A stretch of DNA of 64,000 nt from Pagrus major (taxonomy: Eukaryota; Chordata; Actinopteri; Spariformes; Sparidae), in assembly GCF_040436345.1 (NCBI RefSeq), contig NC_133232.1, forward strand, positions 14,655,720 to 14,719,719. Direction: 5' to 3'. Under the pieces are notes generated by a model. That model was not told the DNA's origin. It did not search any database and saw only the letters and a program-made list of their open reading frames with translations. Below, piece after piece: positions 21,778 through 34,879 of the stretch. A program made the translations under genes and the position numbers. Every line of letters starts with the position of its first letter. The first letter of the stretch is position 1.

Positions 21778-22642
21778 TCAATTCGAGCAAAAGGCAATAA
21801 AATCAATAAAATTCATGGTCAGCCTCCTTGTTCCCTTCCTGTTTGGATGCAGCCCATCAGATTTAAAAAGATCATGTCTGGACCAGAAAGAGTCAAAATG
21901 GTTAACAAAACCAAGACCAGTAGCAGAGGAAAAGTTTTGCATCCACAGGTGTAGGTTGAAGAGCCGGCTGAAACGTTCAGAGCTGCCGTATAGGGTGGGA
22001 GTTGGTCCAGACAGGACACAGCGCCTCCCCAGGCTCTCGATTGTGAAGGACAGGGACTCCAGCTCCGCGTGCAGCTTTGATGATTGCCTAGACATTACGT
22101 CATTTGTGCCAGTATGAGCTATAACTGTGTTGATGGAAGGATGAAGGTCAAGGAGTGCAGGAATAAGTTCAATAAAATTGGTTGTTTTACCACCTGAAAG
22201 ACAGTAGGTGATAGCGCCCGGGAGTTGGACAAATCTGACAATTGAGTCCCCAATTATTAAGACTTACGGTTTTTCAGTTCCCAGGTTATCATTGTAAACT
22301 GCTAGTTTCGGGTTGAGAAACTTGGAGGACCCTGATGAGATAGGAGAGCACGGGGGGGCGTGGCAGGTGGCTACCTTTCCTTACCTGTCTAAAGTTTGTG
22401 TGGGAGGAAATGCAACAGGTGGTCTGGATGAGGCGGAAGGGTGCTCATCCGCGGCTAGCGACGGAGAGGGGGACGCAAGCACTGCAGGAGCATGCCATGC
22501 AGACCGCAGGGGTGAAAGACGCCGTCCTTTGCGGCCCGGAGATGCCGATGGAGAGGATGCTGAACTCGAGGGTGAGGAGATACTGGATGGCGCGGAGCGC
22601 TTTCGGGTTTGGGCTGCGCTGCGTGCTGGAGGGGGAGAGACT
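21778..22642 (-). pseudogene. L2 ORF1 with SGNH-hydrolase domain, broken
   Basis: Translation of the minus strand shows the SGNH blocks in order: IIGDSIVRF (block I, nucleophile Ser), HTGTNDVM (block III), and LFKSDGLHPNRKGTRRL (block V with catalytic Asp and His). Upstream lies a GC-rich, Ser/Pro-rich, low-complexity N-terminal part (22380-22642, [18 protein letters not shown]). An in-frame TAA sits just before the IIGDS block and another stop near 22375. Esterase ORF1 proteins of L2/CR1 LINEs are thought to help RNP formation or membrane interaction. Confidence 0.75.
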
Positions 22643-22711
22643 GGAGATCCACACAGCGGCGTTGCCATAGTTTCCATTCAGGAAACGACTCACAAACCAA
22701 GCCAGAGGAAC

Positions 22712-22797
22712 CTGGAGAGATGAAAGTTCAGAGGTCAAAGTGTGCTCATGTGCGTTTGGGATGAGGGAAAGAGATGCAACATTCAAATGCATCTTAC
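22712..22797 (-). other. Short intron of the dgat1 pseudogene
   Basis: 86 bp between the two last readable exons, with intact GT/AG ends. Confidence 0.7.
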
Positions 22798-23114
22798 CTG
22801 AGCCATCATTCCCATAAAGGCCCACAGTCGGACCATCTTCAGAGGAACACTCACCAGGTACTGGAGGAAAAAGTGTTTATCAAAATCTGTTGGTAATATC
22901 TAAATATAAGAAGGTAAAAGCTGCACGCTCCTCCAATAACATTTTTAGCTTCAAGAATTAAAGTTTAGGCACATCTCGCCGTACTTGGATATACTCACCA
23001 CCAGTCTTTGTAGAACTCTCTGTCTCCGAACTGCAGCAGCTCTGCCACAAAGTTCATAGAAGAGTGGAAAAACCAATAGAAGAATAATAACCATATCAGA
23101 TGGTTAGGGACCTG

Positions 23115-23203
23115 GGAGAGGAGAGGAGAGGAGAGGAGAGGAGAGGAGAGGAGAGGAGAGGAGAGGAGAGGAGAGGAGAGGAGAGGAGAGGAGAGGAGAG
23201 GAG
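23115..23203. repeat. (GAGAG)n pentanucleotide microsatellite
   Basis: About 18 copies of a 5-bp purine unit lying directly beside a dgat1 exon acceptor. Confidence 0.97.
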
Positions 23204-24178
23204 TCTGGGTTGGTAGGGTTACACTATGGTTGCCATGTTGCCAACTCTTTTTCAATACACATGTGAGACAGTCATCACAACTGTTTCAATATGCAAAAGC
23301 AAATGGTAGAGGAGGTGTATAATGTTATGATAGGACTCAATTATGTGTCCAGTGTAGGGTGGAAATCCCAAAGTTTTTTTGGAAATCTTGCACAATTTCA
23401 ATGTGAATATAAAAATGGTACCTTTCATTAGTGACTTTATTTTGGGGTGAAAATACACTTTAAAAAAAATTTGGCTATTAACTGATTTCCATTCATTCTT
23501 TTCAAATGAGTAAACTCATTTAAAAACATTTTCAACTCAACTAAATTGTTACCTTGATTATTTCCCTTAATTTTTTTATAAATTCCTGGTAATTACCATG
23601 GAATGGAAATGACCTTAAATATTCCAGTGTAACTACAGTATATCTATATACTCACAGCTAACTTTAGGAGGCGCTCCACCATCCTAGAAAAGTCCATTTC
23701 CTGTGAGAGACATGAACAATGAGATTCCGTCATTATCAAAGTCTGATCTTAACAAAAAACAATTATAGTATATGGGCAGAGGTTGTTGGTAAGGCTCTGA
23801 GGAAGCAGATACATTACATGCAAGGTAAAATAAATAAAGTGTGTGTGTTTGTGTGTGTGTATGCACCTGAAATGGTTTCATTGAGTTCTGTATGGTGGGA
23901 ACCATCCACTGGAAGACACAAATGAAAACTGGGTTAGCTTGCAATAGGAAACAATTTTCATGATCCGATCCTCTCTGCTGAACCTTGTGTGTGCAGAGTA
24001 CATCATGAAAGCTCGTCTGTGTGATTTAAATCATGTAAATGTTCAACATACCTGCTGTATCAATCCTACCAACAGCTGCATGAAGAAAAGCTACAAGAAA
24101 GAGCAAAAAGTGTTAACATGCATGTCTGTTTCTGGTTCATTTCCACCCATCTCAGTTTACATTACCAAAAACATATAC

Positions 24179-24236
<58 letters not shown>

Positions 24237-24255
24237 TGCGTGTGTGTGTGTGTGT
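24179..24255. repeat. (TG)n(TGCG)n microsatellite
   Basis: TG repeat passing into TGCG repeat, in a dgat1 pseudogene intron. Confidence 0.95.
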
Positions 24256-24369
24256 TCCCTCTCACCATTTCAAAAAGTCTTCTCATCAGGAACCTTTTGC
24301 GTATTCGAGAGGACCGCAGGAAGTTGAGCTGGTAGCAGAGAGTTGGGGCAAAGACAAAGTAGTACATGT

Positions 24370-24801
24370 CTACAGACACAAAGAAACAATACATTCATTT
24401 ATTATTAAAACGCTTCATTTGGAAACTCTGGTATTTATCTCCGTGCGGGCACCATGGTTACCATGATTGTGCCACAGATGGACCTGAAAAACACATAAAA
24501 AAGGAGATGTTAATTAATCAGTACTTTAAGTCTCACAAGCTCATTTCATTCACTGCCATACCCATGTTGGCATGTTGGCATGACAACAGTCAAACAAATG
24601 CCATTATAATTATTGCTCGATTACTCTGTATTAGAGTGAGGAGATAAAGTCATCATGTGTCATTTGAGATTAAAAATAGATTGAAACCATACACCACTGT
24701 GATCTGTCAGTGTGTGTGTTAGCCAAAAGCTTCATGTCATGCTTTCTTGTCACCACTACATGGTAGTATAAGAAGCGTTTGTGTCGTGTTTGTGTCTTCA
24801 C
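24370..24801. other. Upstream of the dgat1 exons; no exon supported
   Basis: An acceptor-like site near 24487 precedes a frame reading VHLWHN, weakly like the DVN-W-C segment of DGAT1, but this is too short and diverged to call. Confidence 0.35.
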
Positions 24802-24934
24802 CTGGAACAAGTAGGTGACCACAGCTGCAATGAACCAAACTGTGGCGCTGACACACTCGGCTGTCCCTGTGGTCCTGCATTGATGCAGCGTACTGGACGC
24901 ATGGACGACAGCGAGGTACCGATCTATACAGATA
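24802..24934 (-). pseudogene. Isolated class A GPCR-like exon (TM3 end to TM4)
   Basis: A 133-nt block with a good acceptor (CCTCTCAG) and donor (GTGAAG) encodes SICIDRYLAVVHASST followed by a hydrophobic run (VWFIAAVVTYLF). The DRYLAVVHA motif at the cytoplasmic end of TM3 is typical of rhodopsin-family receptors and closest in style to chemokine receptors. TM1-3 and TM5-7 are not seen on either side: only about 200 bp separate it from odf3 upstream, and dgat1 exons follow downstream. It is therefore an orphan exon or remnant. Receptor identity not determined. Confidence 0.5.
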
Positions 24935-25142
24935 CTGAGAGGGGAGGCAGGCAAAGGGAGAGGCACGAAACCTTTTTCGCTGTGCATGCTGGGACTTATT
25001 TTAAGTGTTGAATGAAGTGATGAAGCACCCACCTGGTCAGAAACAGTATACTACAGTACATGTTGACAAAGTAGCTGAGTTAGAACAAAAGCATATCACA
25101 ACATTTCCAGATTTTTTTAAAGGAAATTGTTTTTACATGCAC

Positions 25143-26944
<1,802 letters not shown>

Positions 26945-27517
26945 ATGATGGCTGCTCTGGTGAAAACACATGTTGAGACGTCTGGTGAGTTTTTCTTTAC
27001 AGTTTATTCGTGTTAAACAAAGACTGAAGTGTTTGACGCAGATGTTAATCTCACAGATAGAGCTAGCTTACACTTTGTAGCTGACGTTAGCTAACGCTGC
27101 TGTATGTGCTGTGTGCTCCAGAGCTACCATGGCACTGGTCTTGTTCCTGTTAGCAACTGCTTAATGTAGCCTAACTTAACCTGCTGTGAACGGTCATATA
27201 TTGGGCACAACAAAAAACGATGCTTTGTAGGGTATCGCGCTAGCTAATAAACGCTATCTGTTCCAGGAGGGAGAACATTAATGTGTTAGCTCCAGCTAAC
27301 GTACAGGACGACAGTAAACTGAAGCGGTGTTAGTCTTCCTCATTCCTCTTCATCAAACAGAATCATTAGAAAACAACAAGCAAGTCTGTACTAATCCCAC
27401 CTGCTACAGGTTTGGGCGGATCGTTGCAACATGGAAATTAACCAGAAGTATTTAAATAGTGCAGTCGGTATTCCTTTAAACCGTAAACTGTGTGTGTGTG
27501 TGTGTGTGTGAGTGTGT

Positions 27518-27599
<82 letters not shown>

Positions 27600-28249
27600 G
27601 AGAGAGAGAAACCTTTCAAAAAAAGTTTCAGATTAAAAAAAATCCTCTGAACGTTTGAGCTTTAATGGTCCTGCACCGTCCAGCACTGGATTTCATATCT
27701 TCACTAATTAGACTAATGACCATCAGTCACAGTTCAGAGGAGACGCCCCTGTGTGGACTTTGTCTCTGTCTCTAACCAGACCACCCAAACAGGCTTAAAC
27801 CCACTGCCTGACCCAAGGAAGTATTGGTATGTCACTGAATCATGCTTTAGTGTCAAACTATGGTGACAGGAGGTTAACATCCAATTTTATTGTTTTTTTA
27901 TCACCACCTTGTTCATCCCTCCATTTAGTTTGGGAGAGGCTTTGTTTTCACAGTGCAGTTACAGTGATATCTTCCTTTTTCTGGAGGCATTTCTTCATCA
28001 GAAGTCATACGATGTAGATATGTTGGATATGTTTTAGTGTGTTTCTCCATCATCTCCCATAGACTTCAATACAGCTGTCACCACAGTCTGGACCCCAAGC
28101 CCAAAAGCAAGGTTCAGTGATATAAAGACCCTTCCTTCTTTTTTAAGGTTCCTTGTTCTGAACCAGGTAACAAAGACGAGAAAAAACATAGAAGCAATTT
28201 ACAGCAACTGGTGACATTTGTAAGAGCTGATGAAAAAACACCAGACATA

Positions 28250-28294
<45 letters not shown>

Positions 28295-31200
28295 GTGTGT
28301 GTGCGCGTACGTGCGTGTGTTAAATATGTTTATTTCTCTGTGTGACTCAGGGGCCAATGAAGAGCCTCAGTTTGAGGATAGCGATGACCAAAGTGATTCT
28401 GTTGGAGGGAGCAACGATGAAAGGTCAGATGATGAAGCAAGCGATGGAGGAGATGTCGAAGATGCCGATGGAGGCAGCGATGGGGAGGATGCAGATGATA
28501 AAGATGGAGGAAAGAATGAAGGAGATGATGGTACTGCCAATGCTGGATGGGCAGAGGCCATGGCAAAAATCCTGGGGAAGAAAGCCTCTGAGAGCAACAG
28601 CGGCATCCTGGTGAAGAACAAAGAGCTGGACAAGATAAAGGAAAAAGAACGACAGGAGCAGCTGGAGAGAAAGAAACAGGTAATCACTACGGTGAAGGAC
28701 TCAGTGATGCACACTATGACACTTCTCTCATGTTCTTTTTTTATGGGTCTTCAACATATGTGATTATAGTCAGTTAAATTTGGGGGTGTCATGCATCACA
28801 TCCACAGCTGCAACCCAAAATCAATCAAACGATGCCAATATCACGTTGTCTGAAAGTACCTGTGCATGGTAGTGAGCTCAGAGATAACATCCTGAAATAT
28901 GACAAAAAAGAAGCAAATGAAGGAATAATTGTTCCCTTGTGTTTGTGATAATTAACATGAAACGCACAAGGGGGAAAAAAAAACAGAAAGACAAGCTCGT
29001 CCACTGACAATATGAACACAGTTAATTGCCGATCATTAGAGTATTTTCCTGCGTTTTAAAAACCTGCATATACATGCAAATTTTTATGTAAAAGTTACTA
29101 TCTAGCTATTCTAGCTAGCCAATAGGTCCATTTAATGTGTTACATTCTGATTTTACAGTATTAACCCGGGCTGGACTGTATGGCCTTAATGATATTACCA
29201 TATTTTTAGGCCATATCGTGATATATGATATGTACCTCGATATTTTGAAATCACCTCAAAAGCACTTCATATTTTCTTAGAACAGTCTAAATTCTAAACA
29301 GTAAGTTTAGAAGATGACATCACTTTACTGTAATGCAGCCTTTAAAACCAGGGAAAGGAAACATGACATATAACCATATAGAAAATGTAAGACTGATGAT
29401 ATATATCGTACATATTGCCCTGCCTTAGTATATACAGATCGCACTTTTATCTAACGAACAATAACATTATTCCTGCACATGTTGTCAGGTGTTGCTTAGC
29501 CTTAGTCTATAGTTTACTGTGCACACACTGTTAGCTCACGGGTCAGAACTTTGTCATAATTTAAAACTAGTTTCAGCAGCACCCAGTTTCTGCAGGTGCT
29601 GATGGAGAGTTCTTCTTAGATAGTTAACATTTCTTAGTGATATTCTTTACTTTTGAAAAGTCACCTGACTACATAACTAACTACTGGAAATAGATAAGGC
29701 TGGTGCAAACAGAGAGCGGAGCGACTTGCTTCTGTTGGCTGCTCTGAAGTTCTCAGCTCTGAGGCCGATTTGAACAGATCAGTATCAGGTACGGGATTAA
29801 TATGATGCTGTAATATGTTTTTTCCTCAATGTGCTGGTGGCGTTGCAGTATGTCTCTACAGTGCAAACATGCCATCGCATATGTGAGTAAAGATGTGTGT
29901 GAATGTGGAAAAATGTGTCTAGGTACACTGATATACTCAGATCCGACACAGTCTTCCCCTCATTAGGAATTAGCAGCGAACAAAACATTTCAGTTTGTAG
30001 CGTCTCGTTTTAAGCCATCAGTTAGCTTCACTTTTACCAGTCAAAACGCCAAACGCCACAGGAACCAGATCATATCAGCTGTCACTACTTACTGTGAATT
30101 CTGTTAATAACTTGATTTCAGGCCAAAATGAAACTTGTCTGATGTCGGGTTAAAGTCCTCTGCAGCCAGTGCCTACCACAGATCATCTGTGAAGGAAGAA
30201 GCTCCATTCTGTAACACCACTGTACAATCAGATTGAGTTGAGTGTTTCAATAGTTTTAAACAGATGTGTTCCCTATCATATTGTTCACAATAGTACTGGT
30301 TAAATTTTTTGGGAAACCAGTATCGAACAAATATCAAATCCAAGTACAAAAATGTGTTCCAGCATTACTGTCAGGCAGGAATCAGATGGGTCCAGAGATG
30401 TAAGAGTATTTGTATAGGGGGTGAAAGGATGCCACTGGCAGACAAACTTCTCAGGAAAGTTTCACCTGTTCTAAAGACAGGAAGGACATTAAATCAATTC
30501 ACCAAGATGTGGTGGAAGGTGAATTTGGGCTTTTCCACTGTAACAGAATATACGTCTATGGGCAGTGAGTGAAGCAGAAGCAACAATGTGAAGCAGACTG
30601 GTGTAAGGGATACCCAGAAGATGGCGATCTAGGGGCTGGGTTCTTGTGTAATATTAAGGGCTTTGCTGGAGATGTTAAAGAAATAAGACCAGAACTCTGC
30701 CAGTTTGAGACAAGAAAAAAAATGAAACATGAGTATGACAAGCCAGATTTATCACATGTATCACCAGTACCTGGAAACAACCTGCTCAGCCTAGCTTTTG
30801 TAAAATGAATCCTATGCAGGACCTTAAACTGAATTAAACTCAAACGTGCACATGGAGATGCAGAATCGACCTTGATTAGTGCCTTTTCCCAGCAATCATC
30901 TGTGAAATTAAGCTGGAGCTACCCTAAACCTCCACAAGAGAAGCCACGCTCAAAAACCAAATGAGTTCCCCACAAAGTGAAAGGTCATACAATATTGGGT
31001 CGCCACTGAAAACATTTTGACAGATAATGTAATAATGTAAAAAAGTATGCTTTTCTTTCTGAATGGTGTCTCCTTTTTGAAGTGAACTGCTATATTTAGC
31101 TGCTTTAATAAAATAATTCATTAATGAATAAACCAGCGTTGTTTCATGTGAAGTACATGAACTAAAACCTAACCTAACTAATCGTTTTAAATATACTTCA

Positions 31201-32988
31201 ACCACAGTATATAATATATAAAATTGAATTGGGAAACAAAGAATGCATACTGTTTTAATTCCTCTTCAATAGAATGCAGTTCAAATACTATTGGTTTCAT
31301 AGTGAGGGTTCGGACAAACTAAACTAAATATCATGTTGGTAAGGACTGTCAGGCAGCCAGGAGCTAAGTTTAGGGGAGACATCTCACTCTTTAGAACGTG
31401 ACTGTAAAGATGCATTCTTGCGTACTGTACCGGAAATTGGAACCGATTGATTGAATGTGTATTGATACTTGGTAGTGCCGACATAATTCAGTCTGTACCC
31501 TCAAAAGTACCAAGTTGTCACCCAACCTTACGTATGAGTGGCTATGTATGCTTATGTCAGGTGTCATGTCAGCATATGTAAGTGGTATGAATGTATATGT
31601 ATACTGGCTCCAAAGGAAGTGTTATGATAGTTGTTTTATTGGATTGTGGTAGTTTTCATGAGCCGGTGTGATGCTGGAAATGTGTGGTGTAGATAGTGAA
31701 AGGGCAACAGTACCTGTGGACTCCGGTGCTGCTCAGAAGATTTTCTGACCTGGAATTCTGGATCCAAAAATGCCGGTCTCATGAAAGTGGTAGTTCATCA
31801 CCCACTCAATAAGATCAGGTTGTTGTCGCTGCATGGTTGACCTCATGGTCATTCTTTCATTTTAAATCTAAAGTATATAACATTCTTAAAGAATGCAGCC
31901 TTAATATGCATATTCATTGGTGCAAAATTTGAGAAGCTGAAAGAAGCCAAAGGAAGAAGAGCTGGGGAACAATTTGGGATTCAACACATAAAAATCTTGT
32001 GCAAATTGCATAGAAGAATGCTGGAGGAATAGATGCAGGCAGAGGTTTGCAGGATGTTGAACAGCATGAACATTTTGGGGAGCTGAAAGTGAAGATATAT
32101 CTGTACTCATGTCCAACAGGTTGACAAGAAGCGAGCGTGGGAGATGATGTGCAGGGAGAAACCTGACAAGGTGAAGGACCGTGAGACTGAAAGAACTCTA
32201 CAAAGAGTTGCTACCAGGTGTGTATACCTTTTTTTTCTTTCTACGAGGCTTTGTTTAGCATTCTCAGTTACATGTGCTGATTCAAGTGTGTCATTTCTGC
32301 CCAGGGGGGTGGTGCAGCTGTTCAACGCAGTGAAGAAACATCAGAAAACAATCGATGCCAAGGTGAAGGAAGTTGGTGGCTCAGAGAGGAAGAAGGCCAA
32401 GTTTCTTTCATCTGTCTCTAAGAAAGACTTCATTGATGTGCTGAGAAGGACAGAGGGAGGCAGCGAAGTCACCATCAAGACTGAGAAGGTCACTGTAAGT
32501 TCAATGAGGTCTTGTTGTCACTGCTTCATGACAACACTTCTAGAAAACTAGTAGAAGAATTGTTTCTACTCCTTTCGCTAATATTCTACTCATGGGCACG
32601 GAGAGCTTGACTTTTTTCATGAAATAAAATGACTGATAAGTTATAATTTGGGCCCAAACGGGGTTAATCTCTTCAGGACTCTGTAACAAACTGAGTGCTC
32701 ACATGGTGGCACTGTTGCTTCATGGAAGCATTGATGAGAGGCGCAGAGCTGGAAGCACTGACTGAACCTGTAGCACTGAGGGACAGAAAGTGAGTGTTTG
32801 CTGTAGTGTAACGTGTGTGTGTGCGTGTGTGTGTGTGTGTGCAGGCTGCAGCAGCAGAGGAGAAGCCTGCCTGGAGCGTCCTCAGAGATGACTTCATGAT
32901 GGGAGGCACCATGAAGGACTGGGACAAAGACAGTGACACGGAGGAGCCTGATGCACAGGGGCAGGTGGAGGAAAGTGATTCAGACTGA
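26945..32988 (+). CDS. rrp15: Ribosomal RNA-processing protein 15
   Basis: RRP15 is a nucleolar factor needed for 27S pre-rRNA processing and 60S subunit maturation. Five exons with GT/AG borders: 26945-26984, 28351-28679, 32120-32217, 32305-32494 and 32845-32988. They give 801 nt, 266 residues plus stop (human 282). The N-terminal third is highly acidic (Asp/Glu/Ser/Gly repeats), then the conserved blocks [74 protein letters not shown] and [20 protein letters not shown] follow, ending ESDSD. The start is one of two tandem ATGs (26945, 26948); the first was chosen. All junction phases agree and no lesion was seen. A NAGNAG-like acceptor at exon 5 could give a short length variant. The downstream neighbour is tgfb2, the conserved vertebrate order. 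Confidence 0.95.
26985..28350 (+). other. rrp15 intron 1
   Basis: Contains a compound (TG)n(AG)n(TG)n microsatellite at 27489-27613 and a (TG)n tract at 28249-28318 just before the exon 2 acceptor. No other feature recognised. Confidence 0.7.
29165..29428. mobile_element. hAT-like MITE with ATATCG-rich termini
   Basis: The left end reads GGGCTGGACTGTATGGCC and the right end ...ATATTGCCCTGCCTTAG, roughly inverted. Internal ATATCG/TGATAT repeats match the common fish 'GGCTGGGCAATAT' hAT family. Borders are approximate and no clean target duplication was found. Confidence 0.5.
30300..30960 (-). mobile_element. L1-type LINE fragment (end of ORF2)
   Basis: The minus strand reads [20 protein letters not shown] then TCDK, matching the cysteine-bearing C-terminal segment of fish L1 reverse-transcriptase ORFs (L-R-HFSK-RL-R-FP-CD-C). 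The rest is too broken to follow. Both ends are undefined. Confidence 0.5.
32813..32842. repeat. Short (TG)n tract at the rrp15 exon 5 acceptor
   Basis: The tract ends immediately before the CAG acceptor and replaces the usual pyrimidine tract with GT repeats. The cryptic NAGNAG acceptor lies just inside the exon. Confidence 0.8.
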
Positions 32989-33531
32989 CACCATCCAGAC
33001 AGGCTGAAGAGACTGTGTACGTCCAGCTGCGAGGCCTTCATGGACAGTCTGGGAAACAGGAACCCTGACCTGCAGAGAACAGCTTGAGCCTCAGGAACAT
33101 TCTTCCTATGTCTGGAAATGAACACATGTAGCAGTTACCTTGCTCTTGATCAGTTTGTGGGCTGAACAAAAAGGAGGTTGGAGAAAATCTGAAAATTGTC
33201 CTTTATTGATTGTAAACACAAGGAAACAGCTTTATAAGCATCTCACATTCTGATATTTGTTGCTTAATATATTGTACAGAGAAGAGAAAGGTGAGGGACT
33301 GTAAAACATAGTGTAGTCGATAAAGACATGAAAAACTGGACCATTGGAAACAGATTGTGACCGAGATGGAGCCTGGAGGAGCTGCAGGTGATCAGCTTCT
33401 GTCCTCCTTCAGGGATTCTGCTTCAGTTTGCTCCATTTTTTTCCTACAAACTATTTTATTGATGAAAGAGCTGTCATGATGTAGACTCTGTACATAGGAA
33501 TGTTTTATACAGTGCTGGTTGAATAAACAGC

Positions 33532-33537
33532 CAGTGC
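33532..33537 (+). terminator. Poly(A) signal of rrp15
   Basis: AATAAA 544 bp after the stop codon, the first good signal downstream. Confidence 0.6.
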
Positions 33538-34879
33538 ATGTGTCACCTTCAATGCTCTGTGTTCTTTCTGTAGACTGATGTCATTGTTAGAATATCACAT
33601 CTGGATTAGTACAGACCAGCAGGTCATTGGTTTTAGGCCCTGACATCTGTCATTTACTAATTCCTCTTAAAAAGATAGGGGTATTTTATGACAGCTTGAC
33701 TTTATTCTGCTGTTTTGTTTGCAGGTCAGGGTTTAAATAATGTTTGCCAAAAATAAAGATCCCAGAGTTTAACAGTAAACAGCAGTCTTCAGTGATTCAA
33801 CAATAAACAACAAAAGATAGAAATTCAGTTAATTACAAAGATGGATTTCTCCAGTCGATCCCGAGTGAACCCTCTTCACAAACAAATTAATAAATGGTCT
33901 CTGAAAAAGAAAATAAACCAACATCTGCATCGCTGTCAGAAGTTACCTTTGGTGAGTCAGTTGATTGTCTTCGTGAAAACAAGATGGTGTCTACTGGTCA
34001 GGGAGATTCTGAAGCTCTCGGCAGCAGTGGTGAGTGAGGACCTCTTCATGAGATCTTCATAACTACAGCGACTCATAACTCTGAATGAACATTGGGCATG
34101 TGTAAACCTACTGTTTAAAGTAGTAGACCAGGACCTCCACAAGAGGTCCCAACATACTTATTCATGTGAGGGATTGTGAAGGTTATGAATGAATGGTTAA
34201 GGAGACAGGAGAGCAGAGGCGAAACATTTGTGTGTGTTCACAGTGGCCACATCAACACAACAAAATCATATATTTTTCACAGTACCTGAAAAAGTTGTAG
34301 CTGCCATTTCTGCTGTTGATAATATTATCATCTCTTTAAGCCCCTAAAAACGTACTTGAATAAGTGGTGCAGACACACAGTGTGTGTGTGACCAGGTTAC
34401 TTTGGTCACAATCCAAAGCATTTCTGTACTTTTCTTATTGTCAACAAATCTAATTAAAAAAATCAAAGCCAACAACCTTGGATGGATTACTGCCCATAAA
34501 TCCATCAGTATATGAACACATTCCTATTTATCCTGCAAACAGAGGAATGCTGAGGTAAACACTGAACTCTATAATCTGATTTCTCCTTTTGAGCTGAACC
34601 AGGTGAGCCAAGGTTTTTTTTTTTTTTTTTTGGAAACTGCTTGCACTCAGAACTTTTTAGGTTAGTACAGTAACATAAAAGTTTTGAGTACACCAGACAC
34701 CAAATAAATGGGTCACAGGACGTTTGTCTGTCTGGAAATGTAAGTCAGTTCAACAGAAGTGTTTTTAATCACACAAGGTTACTTTTATTAAAAACTATGT
34801 CTGAGTCCTTTGTGCTACATCTATTTTAGAAAATGCAGTGTTGATGAGTTCAGGAGTCTCTCAGTCAGAGTAGTGAAGC
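33538..34879. other. Intergenic stretch between rrp15 and LINE debris
   Basis: No gene recognised. A 73-codon plus-strand frame at 33841-34062 has no known similarity. A T-homopolymer lies at about 34614-34632. Confidence 0.5.

Larger units (their letters stand above)
18268..22642 (-). mobile_element. L2-type LINE, nearly full length, inactive
   Basis: A 4.4-kb non-LTR retrotransposon on the minus strand with two ORFs. ORF1 carries an SGNH-hydrolase (esterase) domain, and ORF2 carries an AP-type endonuclease and reverse transcriptase. The 3' UTR ends in GTAAAGCGCCTTGG...GCTATATAAATAAAGC and a short CACTTGACTTGACT tail, typical of the L2 group. ORF1 with an esterase domain is known in zebrafish L2. 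The 5' end abuts dgat1 exon sequence at 22642/22643. No target-site duplication was found. Stops and frameshifts in both ORFs show it is dead. Confidence 0.88.
22643..24369 (-). pseudogene. dgat1: Diacylglycerol O-acyltransferase 1 pseudogene
   Basis: DGAT1 is the ER multi-pass MBOAT enzyme that makes triacylglycerol from diacylglycerol and acyl-CoA. Seven exons with GT/AG borders are readable: 24266-24369 ([16 protein letters not shown]), 24052-24090 (LFFMQLLVGLIQQ), 23867-23908 (WMVPTIQNSMKPFQ), 23656-23700 (EMDFSRMVERLLKLA), 22999-23111 ([30 protein letters not shown]), 22798-22860 ([20 protein letters not shown]) and 22643-22711 ([19 protein letters not shown]). Between the fifth and sixth, about 50 residues (TYFWQNWNIPVHKW...SAFFHE) are missing, including the catalytic histidine. 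The N-terminal half is not found upstream. The last exon runs straight into the L2 LINE after ...AVWIS, so the C-terminal IIGQPIAVLMYVHDYY is lost. It cannot encode a working acyltransferase. It is probably a decayed teleost paralogue (dgat1a/b), which is an inference. Confidence 0.88.
28680..32119 (+). other. rrp15 intron 2
   Basis: 3.4 kb holding a hAT-like MITE (about 29165-29428) and an L1-type LINE fragment (about 30300-30960). The remainder is AT-rich with nothing recognised. Confidence 0.7.

Noticed and set aside
21415-21954. 179-codon plus-strand frame
   Set aside because: Lies antisense to L2 ORF1/ORF2 boundary; no motif and biased composition.
22313-22723. GC-rich plus-strand frames of 136 and 90 codons
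   Set aside because: Shadows of the minus-strand L2 ORF1 low-complexity region and the last dgat1 exon.
22445-22825. A single 126-codon minus-strand frame seeming to join dgat1 to a novel C-terminus
   Set aside because: The second half is L2 ORF1 sequence in a wrong frame; the join is the insertion edge, not a fusion protein.
28330-28714. Leu/His- and Ser-rich minus-strand frames
   Set aside because: Antisense of the acidic repeat region of rrp15 exon 2.
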